Below are positions 23,528-33,211 of a stretch of 64,000 bases of DNA, piece by piece (the stretch's first letter is position 1; every line of letters begins with the position of its first letter). The DNA comes from an uncultured Mycoplasmatota bacterium. GTDB taxonomy: Bacteria; Bacillota_I; Bacilli_A; RF39; UBA660. The notes under the pieces are model-generated. The model made no database searches, was not told where the DNA came from, and saw nothing but the letters and a program-made list of their open reading frames with translations. Position numbers and translations under genes: made by a program. The DNA lies in assembly GCA_900553855.1 (NCBI GenBank), contig USFG01000005.1, forward strand, positions 31,632 through 95,631. Reading direction: 5' to 3'.

Positions 23528-24709
23528 TTATTTTTTCTTCAATGTACAAAGTACTTCCATATGTTTTGTTCTAGGAAACATCTCTAAATAGTAAAACTCA
23601 TCTACGTTATATATCTTATTTAATATTTGCATATCTCTTACAAACGTTAAAGGATTACAAGACATATATATTAAATTATCTGGTTTAATAGTTACAATAT
23701 TTTTCATAGTTTCTTTATTTAATCCACTTCTAGGTGGATCAATAATTATACAATCTATATCACTATTTATTTTAGATATTTTAGAAGAATCACCTAACAT
23801 ATACATATTATTTTGTTTATTTATTTTAGCATTAATACTAGCATTAATAACAGCATCTTTAACTATTTCAATACCATATAGTTTATCTTTATTAACAAAC
23901 ATTCCAAGAGTACCAACACCACAATATAAATCAACTACATTATGATATTTTTTAGCATGTAATATCTTCTCTATTTTTTCTAATATATTTAAATTAACTT
24001 GAAAGAAAGAATTAATATTAACTTTAAATAAATAATTATTTACTTTTTCTATATAATCATTTTCCCCATAAATGACCTTATCATTAACAATAATTCCAAC
24101 TATTTTATTATCATTAATTAACTTCTCAATATCAACATCTACTTTTTCATTACTAGTTATCTTTATTAATATTTCATTATTATAATTAGATCTAATATTT
24201 ATTTCTCCACTTGATACTTTAAATAAATTATAACTTTTAATTATATTATTAATAGAATCTTTAGCAAGATAACAATAATCTATTTTAGTAAAGTTATGAG
24301 TTCCTGAATTATAATAACCAAATTCATTATTAACTATTTTTAAAGTTACTTTATTACGATAATTATATTTATTATTACTTTGGATTACATTAATTTTAGG
24401 TACGTCTATATTATTTCTTTTTAATAAATCAGTTAATATATTAGTTTTGATTCTTAGTTCTTCATCTATTGATAAATGCATAAATTCACATCCACCACAC
24501 CTATCATAATAAGGACATTTACTTTTAATTCTTATAGTTGAAGGATTTATAACATTTATTACCTTACCAACCATATACTTATCTTTTTCTTCTACTATTT
24601 CAATTTCTACTGTTTCTCCGATAACTGTGTTAGGTACAAAGACAATCTTTTTGTTTAAATAACCAATTCCTCTACCTTGATTATCATATTTTTCAATTTT
24701 TATATTCAT
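23528..24709 (-). CDS. 23S rRNA m5U methyltransferase (RlmD/RlmCD type)
   Basis: A 393-residue enzyme of the TrmA/RlmD family. It has an N-terminal TRAM domain (IEKYDNQGRGIGYL), Fe-S ligands CPYYDRCGGC (Cys65, 71, 74), and a Rossmann methyltransferase with VVDLYCGVGTLGMF, GIEIVKDAV and DPPRSGLN. The catalytic Cys is in MSCNPLTFVRD. It methylates uridine in rRNA using AdoMet. In Bacilli the enzyme is usually RlmCD, but which uridines it modifies cannot be read from sequence. It overlaps the upstream rluB by 17 bases. Confidence 0.88.
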   Translation of the reverse strand: MNIKIEKYDNQGRGIGYLNKKIVFVPNTVIGETVEIEIVEEKDKYMVGKVINVINPSTIRIKSKCPYYDRCGGCEFMHLSIDEELRIKTNILTDLLKRNNIDVPKINVIQSNNKYNYRNKVTLKIVNNEFGYYNSGTHNFTKIDYCYLAKDSINNIIKSYNLFKVSSGEINIRSNYNNEILIKITSNEKVDVDIEKLINDNKIVGIIVNDKVIYGENDYIEKVNNYLFKVNINSFFQVNLNILEKIEKILHAKKYHNVVDLYCGVGTLGMFVNKDKLYGIEIVKDAVINASINAKINKQNNMYMLGDSSKISKINSDIDCIIIDPPRSGLNKETMKNIVTIKPDNLIYMSCNPLTFVRDMQILNKIYNVDEFYYLEMFPRTKHMEVLCTLKKK

Positions 24710-25406
24710 AAAGTTTTTTTACTTCCTTTATAGTTAAACTACGATATTCACCGCTTTTTAATTTATCAACATTTAAAAATGCATATTCTACTCTTGTTAA
24801 TTTATCAACTAAGTATCCTAAGTTTTCAAATACTTTCTTAATAATATGATTTCTTCCTTCAACAATAGTTATTTCAACTATAGCATAATTTTTAATGGCA
24901 TCATTTTTCTTTAATTTAACTCTTGTTGGAACACATTTTCTACCATCAACATCAATTCCTTTTTCTAATTTTTTTAAATCAGCAATATCCATAAATTTAT
25001 TTAATTTTGCAACATATTTCTTAGGAACTTTATTTTTAGGATGAGTTAAAATATTTGTTAGTTCTCCATCATTAGTAAGTAATAATAAACCAGTTGTATC
25101 ATAGTCTAATCTTCCAATAGGATAAATTCTTTTATCTGTATCGATTAAATCAACAACTGTTTTTCTTTTTTTATCATCTGCTGCAGAGGAAATAACACCT
25201 CTTGGTTTATTTAATAAAAAATAAACATAATCTGCTTTATTTAAAGTTACTCCATTAACAACTATTAAATCTCCAAAACTAGCTTTAGTACCTAACTCAG
25301 TAACCTTAACCCCATTTACATATACTTTTCCAGAATTTATTAATTCTTCAGCTTTTCTTCTTGAAGTAAAACCTGATTCAGCAATTATTTTTTGTAATCT
25401 TTCCAC
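24693..25406 (-). CDS. rluB: rRNA pseudouridine synthase (RluB/RsuA family)
   Basis: A 237-residue enzyme with an N-terminal S4 domain (MERLQKIIAESGFTSRRKAE) and a RsuA/RluB catalytic domain. The catalytic Asp101 is in IGRLDYDTTGLLLL; VEGRNHIIKKVFE is the usual second motif. RluB-type enzymes modify U2605 region of 23S rRNA. The SD AAGGAGTGAT is strong. It is the first gene of a two-gene rRNA modification operon. Confidence 0.88.
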   Translation of the reverse strand: MERLQKIIAESGFTSRRKAEELINSGKVYVNGVKVTELGTKASFGDLIVVNGVTLNKADYVYFLLNKPRGVISSAADDKKRKTVVDLIDTDKRIYPIGRLDYDTTGLLLLTNDGELTNILTHPKNKVPKKYVAKLNKFMDIADLKKLEKGIDVDGRKCVPTRVKLKKNDAIKNYAIVEITIVEGRNHIIKKVFENLGYLVDKLTRVEYAFLNVDKLKSGEYRSLTIKEVKKLYEYKN

Positions 25407-25464
25407 TTAGATCACTCCTTACTCATTTATTTTAGCAAAATCATTATAATAAATAAACTAAAAA

Positions 25465-25494
25465 AATTGCAAATTAGTCTTTATATATTTGCAT
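25465..25494 (-). terminator. terminator of the dacB-spmA-spmB operon
   Basis: GCAAA ... TTTGC with a T-run on the minus strand, about 15 bases after the spmB stop. Confidence 0.6.
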
Positions 25495-25509
25495 TTTTTA
25501 AATTTTTTA

Positions 25510-26028
25510 TTAATAAAATAAATAAACTAAAATAAATGAAGCAAGTATCCCAATAAAATCAGCAAATAATCCAACTGGAAGAGCATATCTATTTTTTACA
25601 ATTTTAATACTACCAAAATAAAGTGCAATTACATAAAAAGTTGTATCACTTGATCCTTGAATTACACTTGCTAATGTACCCATAACTGAATCAGGTCCAA
25701 ACTCTTTAAAAATATCAACCATTATAGCTAAAGTCGAATTACCAGATATGCTTCTTAAAAAACACATAGGAATTATTTCACTTGATAAACTAAATCTTTT
25801 TAAAACATTATCTAAAAAAAAGAATGAATCAGTTATAATATTACTTTTAATTAAAATATTAATGGCAAATATCATAGCAACTAAATTAGGTATTATTTTA
25901 ATTGTAGTTTTAAGTCCATCTAAAGCGCCATTTAAAAACTCATCATAAATATCTACTTTTTTAATAAAACCGTAAATTATAATAAATAACACTATTAAAG
26001 GTAAAATAATTATGCTACTTATTCCCAT
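25510..26028 (-). CDS. spmB: spore maturation protein B
   Basis: A 172-residue membrane protein of the nucleoside-recognition (Gate) domain family. It has KTTIKIIPNLVAMIFAINIL, FLRSISGNSTLAIMVDIF and QGSSDTTFYVIALYFGS, the last typical of SpmB. With SpmA it helps dehydrate the spore core. It overlaps spmA by 14 bases and forms an operon dacB-spmA-spmB as in Bacillus and Clostridium. Confidence 0.92.
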   Translation of the reverse strand: MGISSIIILPLIVLFIIIYGFIKKVDIYDEFLNGALDGLKTTIKIIPNLVAMIFAINILIKSNIITDSFFFLDNVLKRFSLSSEIIPMCFLRSISGNSTLAIMVDIFKEFGPDSVMGTLASVIQGSSDTTFYVIALYFGSIKIVKNRYALPVGLFADFIGILASFILVYLFY

Positions 26029-26599
26029 TTTTTCTCCTTATAAAATAATCTAAAGTTAAGCCCCCAATAGTTGATGCTGTTGTTGCCATTATACATAGTG
26101 GTAAAACTTTAGTTGGATCACTGGAACCAGTTGCTTTTCTTAAGGCTAGTATAGTAGTTGGAACAATTGTCACTCCACTCGTATTTAAAACTAAAAAGGT
26201 TATCATTGAAGTAGATGCACATTTTTTATCATCATTTAATTTTTGAAGTTCTTCCATAGCTTTTAAACCAAAAGGTGTTGCTGCAGATCCAAGTCCAGCC
26301 ATATTAATAGCAATATTTGAAGCAATATATCCAAGTGCGGGATGTGATGTTGGAATTTTAGGAAATATCTTAGATAAAATAGGACTTAATAATTTTGCAA
26401 TTTTATTAATTAAACCTGATTTTTCAGCAATAGCCATAAGTCCCATCCAAATTACAAGTAAAGGCATAATATTTAATATTAAATCTAAACAAGTATTACC
26501 TACCTCTATAATTTCATCATTAATAACACTTATATTTCCACTTATTAATCCATAAGTAATTCCTACAATTATAAATATTCCCCATATTATATTAATCAT
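26015..26599 (-). CDS. spmA: spore maturation protein A
   Basis: A 194-residue membrane protein with the Gate domain: GNTCLDLILNIMPLLVIWMGL, then ALGYIASNIAINMAGLGSAATPFG, and FLVLNTSGVTIVPTTI, all typical of SpmA. Works with SpmB in spore core dehydration. It overlaps dacB by 8 bases and spmB by 14 bases, so translation is coupled. Confidence 0.92.
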   Translation of the reverse strand: MINIIWGIFIIVGITYGLISGNISVINDEIIEVGNTCLDLILNIMPLLVIWMGLMAIAEKSGLINKIAKLLSPILSKIFPKIPTSHPALGYIASNIAINMAGLGSAATPFGLKAMEELQKLNDDKKCASTSMITFLVLNTSGVTIVPTTILALRKATGSSDPTKVLPLCIMATTASTIGGLTLDYFIRRKNGNK

Positions 26600-27656
26600 A
26601 ATATTCCTTTTTAAATAACATCTTTATTAATTTTTGATACCACTTTAATTCTTTTTCTTTTTTAGGCTCTTTAATATAAATATTTTCCTTAAAGTATTCT
26701 TTACCATTTAAACTAACTGTTAAGGATCCAATTATATTTGTTGCATTATTATCATAATAATTTATAGTAGTTTTAATCTTACTATATTCATCTTTACTTA
26801 AAGACATATAAAAATCTCTATCAATAAAAGTGTTGTTATAATCAGTCTTTATTTTACCTTTAGATACTATCTTATATTTTTTTAAAGTATTAAAATATTT
26901 TTCGTATAAATCTTTATGGTCATTAAAGTCATTTCCATCATTAAATGTTACTACTGTTAAATTAACATTATTTTTAGAAGCATTGGTAACTAAGGTTCTT
27001 TTAGCTTTTTTAGTATATCCTGTTTTGCCACCTGTACAATATTTATAACTTGTTAGTAATTTGTTCTTATTATGCCATATATATGATTTTAAATTAGTTT
27101 TAACTGTGATGTCTTTAGTACCTACTATTTTTTGATATTCTGGATTTTTTATAGCATAACTTGATAATAAAGCCATATCATATACAGTTGATGTATTAGC
27201 ACTATCTTTTTCTTCTAATCCACTACTGTTAACAAAATTACTATGTTTCATTCCAATATTTTTAGCAAGTAAATTCATTAAATAAGCAAAATTTTCTGGT
27301 GAAGATGCTACTTGATAAGCAAGTTCAATCGCAGCATCATTTCCACTTCTTAGCATTAAACCATAAAGAAGTTCTCTAATTGTTATTTCTTCTCCAACAG
27401 ATACATATATTCCACTTCCATATGATTTAAGAACACTGTCACTTATAGTTATTTTTTTATCTAAATTAGTATTATTAATAACAACCATACTAGTTAATAT
27501 TTTAGTTATTGATGCAATTAAAGATTCTTTATTAATATTATTTCCTTCTAATACCCTATTATTATCAGTATCCATAACTATATAAGAAGATGCACTTATA
27601 GCACCTACTTTTAAAGGAAAAATTATTATTATTAAAATTATTATTATTCTTTTCAT
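26592..27656 (-). CDS. dacB: D-alanyl-D-alanine carboxypeptidase (DacB/DacF type)
   Basis: A 354-residue penicillin-binding protein 5-like enzyme with a signal peptide (hydrophobic Ile run, then VGAISASS). Active-site motifs are SITK (Ser49, Lys52), SGN in LMLRSGNDAAIEL, and KTGYT. It trims the terminal D-Ala of peptidoglycan stem peptides. With spmA and spmB directly downstream it is the sporulation type that sets cortex cross-linking. Its first 81 bases and upstream flank are present a second time at 28746-28880. Confidence 0.9.
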   Translation of the reverse strand: MKRIIIILIIIIFPLKVGAISASSYIVMDTDNNRVLEGNNINKESLIASITKILTSMVVINNTNLDKKITISDSVLKSYGSGIYVSVGEEITIRELLYGLMLRSGNDAAIELAYQVASSPENFAYLMNLLAKNIGMKHSNFVNSSGLEEKDSANTSTVYDMALLSSYAIKNPEYQKIVGTKDITVKTNLKSYIWHNKNKLLTSYKYCTGGKTGYTKKAKRTLVTNASKNNVNLTVVTFNDGNDFNDHKDLYEKYFNTLKKYKIVSKGKIKTDYNNTFIDRDFYMSLSKDEYSKIKTTINYYDNNATNIIGSLTVSLNGKEYFKENIYIKEPKKEKELKWYQKLIKMLFKKEYYD

Positions 27657-27710
27657 ATATTAGATTTTATGATTATTTAAAAAGAAAAATACATACGTTT
27701 CATATGTATT
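27576..27710. repeat. 135-bp exact direct repeat, copy 1 (dacB 5' end)
   Basis: Bases 27576-27710 are identical to 28746-28880, an offset of 1170. The repeat covers the first 27 codons of dacB, its upstream region and a terminator hairpin AATACATA...TATGTATT (27688-27710). I compared it base by base and saw no mismatch. Confidence 0.95.
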
Positions 27711-28460
27711 TTAATACTCATCGTTACTCTTATACTGACATAAATATTCTTCAAATTGTGATAAAAAGTAAATTTGATTTTTATTTAAATCGTAATATTC
27801 AACAAAATTATTTGATTGTTCTCCATACATTGCTTTAACAAAGTATAATTTGTTATCTCTAAATTTTATTTGAATTTCTTTACCATTAAATTTATAAATT
27901 GGTGTATTATAAATTTTTGCAATTATTTCAGCATTAGAATTATAAATTGTAGTATTTCCCATACCAATTTCTTTTTCTGTACTATTTATGATAAAGTATT
28001 TGTCAGTCATTAAAATATAACCATAAAAATTATTATCACTTTCAGGATCAATAACTTTTGTATAGACAACAGCATTATTTATTTTTAATGTTGATTTATC
28101 ACAATAATTATTCAAATTTGGATATTCATTAATATCTCCATCTACTACATATTTGTCACAATTAAATTCAATTGTATAATTTCCAATATTTGTTTTTACA
28201 TTTTTAAAATCATTCTTTATATTTATTTGATTTTTAATGTTATCATCTAACAAATCATAAACATATCCTGATTTTATAACCTCATTGCCATTTTCACCAA
28301 TTATATCTTTGATTTCAACATTTGAATTTTTATTATCTGTATTCATATTTCTACGATATAATTTTAATACAATAGTTCCTAATATGATTACAATCAAAAA
28401 TAGAAGAACTGATATACAAATTAGTAAACCATTATTATTTTTTTCGCTTGTTTTATCCAT
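27711..28460 (-). CDS. hypothetical membrane-anchored extracytoplasmic protein
   Basis: A 249-residue protein with one membrane helix near the start (LLICISVLLFLIVIILGTIV) and an extracytoplasmic Asn/Lys-rich domain with paired Cys (FNCDKYVV, NNYCDKSTL) that could form a disulphide. No known family. The ATG at 28460 has AAGGAGG eight bases upstream. It lies inside the cassette bracketed by the 135-bp repeat, and its terminator is copy 1 of the repeat. Confidence 0.6.
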   Translation of the reverse strand: MDKTSEKNNNGLLICISVLLFLIVIILGTIVLKLYRRNMNTDNKNSNVEIKDIIGENGNEVIKSGYVYDLLDDNIKNQINIKNDFKNVKTNIGNYTIEFNCDKYVVDGDINEYPNLNNYCDKSTLKINNAVVYTKVIDPESDNNFYGYILMTDKYFIINSTEKEIGMGNTTIYNSNAEIIAKIYNTPIYKFNGKEIQIKFRDNKLYFVKAMYGEQSNNFVEYYDLNKNQIYFLSQFEEYLCQYKSNDEY

Positions 28461-28579
28461 TGTTTCCTCCTTTCTATTCTTTAACATAATTATACATTAT
28501 GTAATTTTTATATTCAATTAATTTTTTTATAATTTGTTAATCTAAATTGTTAAGTTAGTGTAAAAAATGTTGGGATGTT

Positions 28580-28719
28580 ATGAATAATAATAATGAATAT
28601 AATGTATATATTGATGAAGGGATAAGTAAGGGCTCAAATAATTTTATTTTAACAGCAATTATTGTTAAAAAAAAGACTTAGAAATATCTAAATCAGTAGA
28701 TTTAATTAAAGAAAAATGA
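28580..28719 (+). pseudogene. DUF3800-like gene fragment, frameshifted
   Basis: On the plus strand a frame starts MNNNNEYNVYIDEGISKGSN and continues NFILTAIIVKKK, the N-terminal pattern of DUF3800 proteins (YIDESG ... GGIIV). It stops at TAG 28679-28681 because a run of A residues holds eight bases; with one more A it reads on as DLEISKSVDLIKEK to TGA 28719. The rest of the gene (normally over 200 residues) is missing. It is a remnant of a gene type common in mobile and defence regions. Confidence 0.6.
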
Positions 28720-28745
28720 GCCTTCCCCACAAAGTGGTATTCTAA

Positions 28746-28826
28746 AACTATATAAGAAGATGCACTTATAGCACCTACTTTTAAAGGAAAAATTATTATT
28801 ATTAAAATTATTATTATTCTTTTCAT
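28746..28826 (-). pseudogene. duplicated 5' fragment of dacB
   Basis: This is an exact second copy of the first 27 codons of dacB, including the start codon and signal peptide, with no continuation: the frame runs into unrelated sequence below 28746. It is part of the 135-bp direct repeat. Confidence 0.85.
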
Positions 28827-28880
28827 ATATTAGATTTTATGATTATTTAAAAAGAAAAATACATACGTTTCATATGTATT
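28746..28880. repeat. 135-bp exact direct repeat, copy 2
   Basis: This is identical to 27576-27710. Its terminator hairpin (28858-28880) lies directly after the mutM stop at 28882. The likely ancestral order was mutM-terminator-dacB, with the 1.17-kb segment added between the copies. Confidence 0.95.
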
Positions 28881-28881
28881 A

Positions 28882-29691
28882 CTATTTCTGACAATTAGGA
28901 CAGTAATAAGTACTTCTTCCACCAATTCGGTCTTTTAATATTAAACTATTACATATTTTACAATTCATATTATCTCTTTTATGAACATATAATTTGTCTT
29001 GATAATGTCCTGTTACTCCTAAACTTGAAGTATAACTTTTAATAGTTGTTCCACCATCAATAATCGCGTTGGTTAAAATTTCTTTAGATGAAGAAATTAT
29101 ATTATCACATTCATTTTTAGTAATATCTTTTCCTTTTTTAAATGGATTTATTTTACTTAAAAATAATACTTCATTAGCATAAATATTTCCAAGTCCGGCA
29201 ATAATACTTTGATCTAACAATAGTTCTTTTATTGGTAAATTACTTTTATTAAATTTAGTTAATAAATAATCACTGTTAATATTTTTATCAAATGGTTCTA
29301 GTCCTAGTTTATTTAATCCCTTACACTTAGATAAGTCATCAGTTAAAAACATACGACCAAACTTTCTAGTATCATGATATCTTAAAGAAATATTATTATC
29401 TAAAATAAATATAATATGCTCATGTTTACTTATTTCATCATTAATATTTTTAATGTAGTATTTTCCTTCCATTCTAAGATGTGACACTAAATAAAGATTA
29501 TCTATTTTAAATATTAAATATTTTCCATAAGTTGTTATATCTAATATTGTTTTATTAATTAGATTATCAAAACTTAAACTTCCATCTTCTATTATATTTT
29601 GATATCTAATTTGATAATTAGTTATTTTCTTTCCAATTATTTTTTCTTTTAATACTTTAGCAACGGTTCTTACTTCTGGTAACTCTGGCAT
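28882..29691 (-). CDS. mutM: formamidopyrimidine-DNA glycosylase
   Basis: A 269-residue Fpg/MutM. It starts MPELPEVRTV (Pro after Met is the nucleophile, Glu3 catalytic), has LVSHLRMEGKYYI with the conserved Lys, the helix-two-turn-helix with AGLGNIYANEVLF, and a C-terminal zinc finger CKIC ... CPNC. It removes oxidised purines such as 8-oxoguanine. The polA gene lies 90 bases upstream, the usual polA-mutM order. Confidence 0.95.
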   Translation of the reverse strand: MPELPEVRTVAKVLKEKIIGKKITNYQIRYQNIIEDGSLSFDNLINKTILDITTYGKYLIFKIDNLYLVSHLRMEGKYYIKNINDEISKHEHIIFILDNNISLRYHDTRKFGRMFLTDDLSKCKGLNKLGLEPFDKNINSDYLLTKFNKSNLPIKELLLDQSIIAGLGNIYANEVLFLSKINPFKKGKDITKNECDNIISSSKEILTNAIIDGGTTIKSYTSSLGVTGHYQDKLYVHKRDNMNCKICNSLILKDRIGGRSTYYCPNCQK

Positions 29692-29780
29692 AATTACACT
29701 TCCCTACTACATGTTTATTTTATAATAAAGAATTAAAAAAAGAAATATTATTCTTTATCTTGTAACTTTAATATTTCTTT

Positions 29781-32336
29781 TTATTTTGTATCATACCAGG
29801 TTGGTCCAAAGTCTAAACTTGCTTTTAATGCTACATCTAATTTAACTGTATTTTCCATAGCATCTTTAACTATTTTAGTTAATTCTTCTTTTTCAGAATC
29901 AATACAGTCAAATATCAATTCATCATGTACTTGCAACAACAATTTGGATTTTAAATTATTTTTAGCCATTTCTTCATCAATTTTGATCATAGCCATTTTT
30001 AAAATATCTGCACTTGTTCCTTGAATTGGTGTATTCATAGCTATTCTTTCACCTGCTTGTCTTATCATATAATTTTTATTTGTTAATTCTTCAATATTTC
30101 TTTTACGATTGAATAAAGTTCTTACATATCCATTACTATAAGCATCTCTAACTACATTATCCATATATTCTTTAACTCCTGGATACATTTCATTAAATTT
30201 TTCAATTAATTCTTTGGCTTCAGTTGGTCTTATTTGTAAATTTTCACTTAAACCAAAACTACTGATTCCATATACAATTCCAAATACGACTGCTTTAGCT
30301 TTGCTTCTTTGTAATGTGGTTACTTCTTCTAATGGGACTCCAAAAATATCACTGGCTACTTGTTTGTGGATATCAATATTATTATTGAAGGCATTTATTA
30401 ATTCTTTTGATCCTGATAAATGAGCAAGTACTCTTAATTCAATTTGAGAATAATCGGTACTTAAAAAAGAATCATATTCTGGCAAAAATGCTTTTTTAAC
30501 AAGTTTTCCATCTTCTTTTTTAGAAGGAATATTTTGCATATTAGGATCTAAACTAGATAATCTTCCTGTTCTAGTTAAAGCTTGTTTATAAATTGTATGA
30601 ATTTTACCGTCTTCTCTAATGTAATCTTTTAATCCTTCTAAATAAGTACTATTTAATTTAACTAAGTTACGATAATCTATTATTAATTTTAATTCGGGAA
30701 TTGTTTTAGATAATTTTAAAATAGTACTTGCATCAGTGTTATATCTTTTTGATTTTGCATTTTTATGCGTAAATGGCAAATTCATATGTTCAAATAAGAC
30801 AATACCTAATTGAGTAGGACTATTAATATTAAATTCTTCTCCACATACTGCATATATCTTTTTAGCTATATCATCTAAATTTTTATCCATATCTTTTTGA
30901 AGAGAATCTAAAATATTTTTATCACATATAATTCCATTCATTTCCATTTTAGCTAAAATAGTTATTAGTGGCATTTCAACTTTGGTAAATAAGTCTAACA
31001 TTTCTTCTTTAGCTAGCTCATTTATAAATCTGTCTTTATTATCAAAAATATATTTAGCTTTAAGGGTTACTTCATTTTCGTGTGTTTTACTTTTAATAAC
31101 TTCATTATAAAATGGAATGTATATTTCTTCTTTATTCATTAAAACTGCTAAATCTTCTTTTATTTGATAGTTAAGTAAATATGCTGCTATCATAAGATCA
31201 AAAGAGGTATTTAAATTGATGTTATTAAGTAAATTAATATTCTTTTTCAAATCATAAGTGTATTTTTCGGTATCTTTTAAATAATCTAAACATTCATTAA
31301 TCATTTCAGGTTTAACATAGTATAAATTTTTTCCATCATAAAGGCCCATTCCTAATAATTTGGCATCATGATAATTTTCATTATCGCATTCAATGTAGTA
31401 AGATATTTTATTATCTTTATTAATTTCTTTTACATTATTTAATATTTTGTAATTAGATTTGGTAGTTTCTTGTTTAAAATCCATCTTTTTTAATAAAGAA
31501 TAAAATTCAAGTTCTTTATATATTTCAATTAATTTATTATTATTTGGTCCTAAATATTTACAGTCAGTTAAATTCTCTTTTATTGGAGCATTTAAACAGA
31601 TAGTACAAATATCTTTACAAAAAAACGCAGTATCTTTATCACTTGCTAATTTATCATGAGTAGCACCTTTAATTGTATCAATTGAATTATAAATGCCTTC
31701 TAAGGAATTATATTGTTGTAATAGTTTTAAAGCTGTTTTTTCACCTATTCCTTTAACACCAGGGACATTATCAGAAGAATCTCCCATTAAGGCCTTTAAA
31801 TCAATCATTTTTATGGGATCAATGCCATAATCTTCAATAAATTTTTCTTTGGTATATCTGATGTAATCTTTACTTTTTAATAACTTTACTTCAACTTCTT
31901 CATTAATTAATTGTAATAAATCTTTATCGGAAGAAACTATGGTTGCGATAAAATCTTTATCATCAAGAGCCATTTTACTTAAGGTACCAATAATGTCATC
32001 AGCTTCATAATTTTCTAATTCTATATGTTTTATTCCCATAGCATCAAGTAGTTCTTTAGATTTATTTAACTGAATAATTAATTCATTGGGAGTTGCGCTT
32101 CTTCCGGCTTTATATTCTTTATATTTATCATGTCTAAAGTTTTTTCCAATATCATAAGCAACGGCCATAAAGGTTGGCTTTTCTTCTTCAATTATTTTAT
32201 TAATCATATTGGTAAAACCATATAAAGCATTAGTAGGATAATTCTTACTATTAACCATTAAATTACCTGTTGCTGCTGTTGCATAATAACTTCTAAATAT
32301 TAAATTATTACCATCAACTAGAATTATTTTTTCCAT
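29781..32336 (-). CDS. polA: DNA polymerase I
   Basis: An 851-residue family A polymerase. The N-terminal 5' nuclease domain (to about 290) has YEADDIIGTL and DSSDNVPGVKGIGEKTA. The middle region (about 300-460) keeps the 3'-5' exonuclease fold but the acidic metal ligands are not evident, as in Bacillus. The polymerase part has motif A (STDYSQIELRVLAH), motif B (RSKAKAVVFGIVYG) and motif C (LLQVHDELIFD). It serves Okazaki fragment and repair synthesis. Full length for Bacilli. Confidence 0.96.
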   Translation of the reverse strand: MEKIILVDGNNLIFRSYYATAATGNLMVNSKNYPTNALYGFTNMINKIIEEEKPTFMAVAYDIGKNFRHDKYKEYKAGRSATPNELIIQLNKSKELLDAMGIKHIELENYEADDIIGTLSKMALDDKDFIATIVSSDKDLLQLINEEVEVKLLKSKDYIRYTKEKFIEDYGIDPIKMIDLKALMGDSSDNVPGVKGIGEKTALKLLQQYNSLEGIYNSIDTIKGATHDKLASDKDTAFFCKDICTICLNAPIKENLTDCKYLGPNNNKLIEIYKELEFYSLLKKMDFKQETTKSNYKILNNVKEINKDNKISYYIECDNENYHDAKLLGMGLYDGKNLYYVKPEMINECLDYLKDTEKYTYDLKKNINLLNNINLNTSFDLMIAAYLLNYQIKEDLAVLMNKEEIYIPFYNEVIKSKTHENEVTLKAKYIFDNKDRFINELAKEEMLDLFTKVEMPLITILAKMEMNGIICDKNILDSLQKDMDKNLDDIAKKIYAVCGEEFNINSPTQLGIVLFEHMNLPFTHKNAKSKRYNTDASTILKLSKTIPELKLIIDYRNLVKLNSTYLEGLKDYIREDGKIHTIYKQALTRTGRLSSLDPNMQNIPSKKEDGKLVKKAFLPEYDSFLSTDYSQIELRVLAHLSGSKELINAFNNNIDIHKQVASDIFGVPLEEVTTLQRSKAKAVVFGIVYGISSFGLSENLQIRPTEAKELIEKFNEMYPGVKEYMDNVVRDAYSNGYVRTLFNRKRNIEELTNKNYMIRQAGERIAMNTPIQGTSADILKMAMIKIDEEMAKNNLKSKLLLQVHDELIFDCIDSEKEELTKIVKDAMENTVKLDVALKASLDFGPTWYDTK

Positions 32337-32380
32337 GTTTTCATCACCATTTTTATTTTATAATAAATATTATAAAAAAA

Positions 32381-32415
32381 CTATCATAACCGTTGTTAAT
32401 GATAGTTAAAAATAT
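32381..32415 (-). terminator. terminator of the prepilin peptidase gene
   Basis: ACTATCAT ... ATGATAGT forms an 8-bp stem with A/T flanks between the prepilin peptidase stop and polA. Confidence 0.55.
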
Positions 32416-32440
32416 AATTGTTATTTATAAATAATATGTT

Positions 32441-33202
32441 TTACGATATATGTAACAAAGTATTAATAAAGTTTATGAAAAATTCATAATCTAGATAAAT
32501 TATTAATAAACTTGAGATTAAGAATGGACCAAATGGTAACATATTATCTTTGTTTCTTATAGTTACATATATCGCATAAGGGAACGCTAAGAAGGCTCCA
32601 AATATTATATAAAATATTCCTAATTTAGGACCTAATACTAAACCAGCTATAAATGATAATTTAATATCTCCTCCACCTAATGATTCTTTTTTAAATATAA
32701 GATTTCCTAAAAGCATTATTGTATACATTATAGCAAATATTAGAATGCCACTTCCTATAGAGTACAAAACATTAATAAATGGTTCCATAAATAATTTTAT
32801 TATAATAATTATGATGCTACCTATTATTATAGGACTATCTAAAATTATATAGTAATTTATATCACTAACAAATATTATAGTTGTTAAACTAGATAGTATT
32901 ATAGCTATTAGAAATTCTAATGATATTCCAAAAGTATAGTAACTTATTAAGAAAAGCATTCCAGTAAATAATTCAGTAGCTGGATACCAAACTGATATTT
33001 TTGTATGACAATGGCTACATTTTCCTTTTAATAAAATATAGGAAAACAATGGTATATTTTCATACCATTTTAATTTATGATTACATTTTTCACAATGACT
33101 TCCAGGAAAAACTATTGATTCATTATTTGACAAACGCATTCCAACTACGTTAAAAAAAGAACCAAACATTAAACCTAAAATAAATATGTATACTGCTATC
33201 AT
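32441..33202 (-). CDS. comC: prepilin peptidase (ComC/PilD)
   Basis: A 253-residue membrane aspartic protease. The N-terminal GSFFNVVGMRL and zinc-type CEKC...CSHC cytoplasmic domain are followed by eight membrane helices. The two catalytic Asp are in FVSDINYY and LGGGDIKLSF. It cleaves and N-methylates type IV pilin-like leaders such as that of the pseudopilin at 38132-38578. The ComGB-like gene lies nine bases upstream, so both belong to a pseudopilus or competence operon. The ATPase (ComGA) is not in the window. Confidence 0.9.
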   Translation of the reverse strand: MIAVYIFILGLMFGSFFNVVGMRLSNNESIVFPGSHCEKCNHKLKWYENIPLFSYILLKGKCSHCHTKISVWYPATELFTGMLFLISYYTFGISLEFLIAIILSSLTTIIFVSDINYYIILDSPIIIGSIIIIIIKLFMEPFINVLYSIGSGILIFAIMYTIMLLGNLIFKKESLGGGDIKLSFIAGLVLGPKLGIFYIIFGAFLAFPYAIYVTIRNKDNMLPFGPFLISSLLIIYLDYEFFINFINTLLHIS

Positions 33203-33211
33203 AATCTTCTC

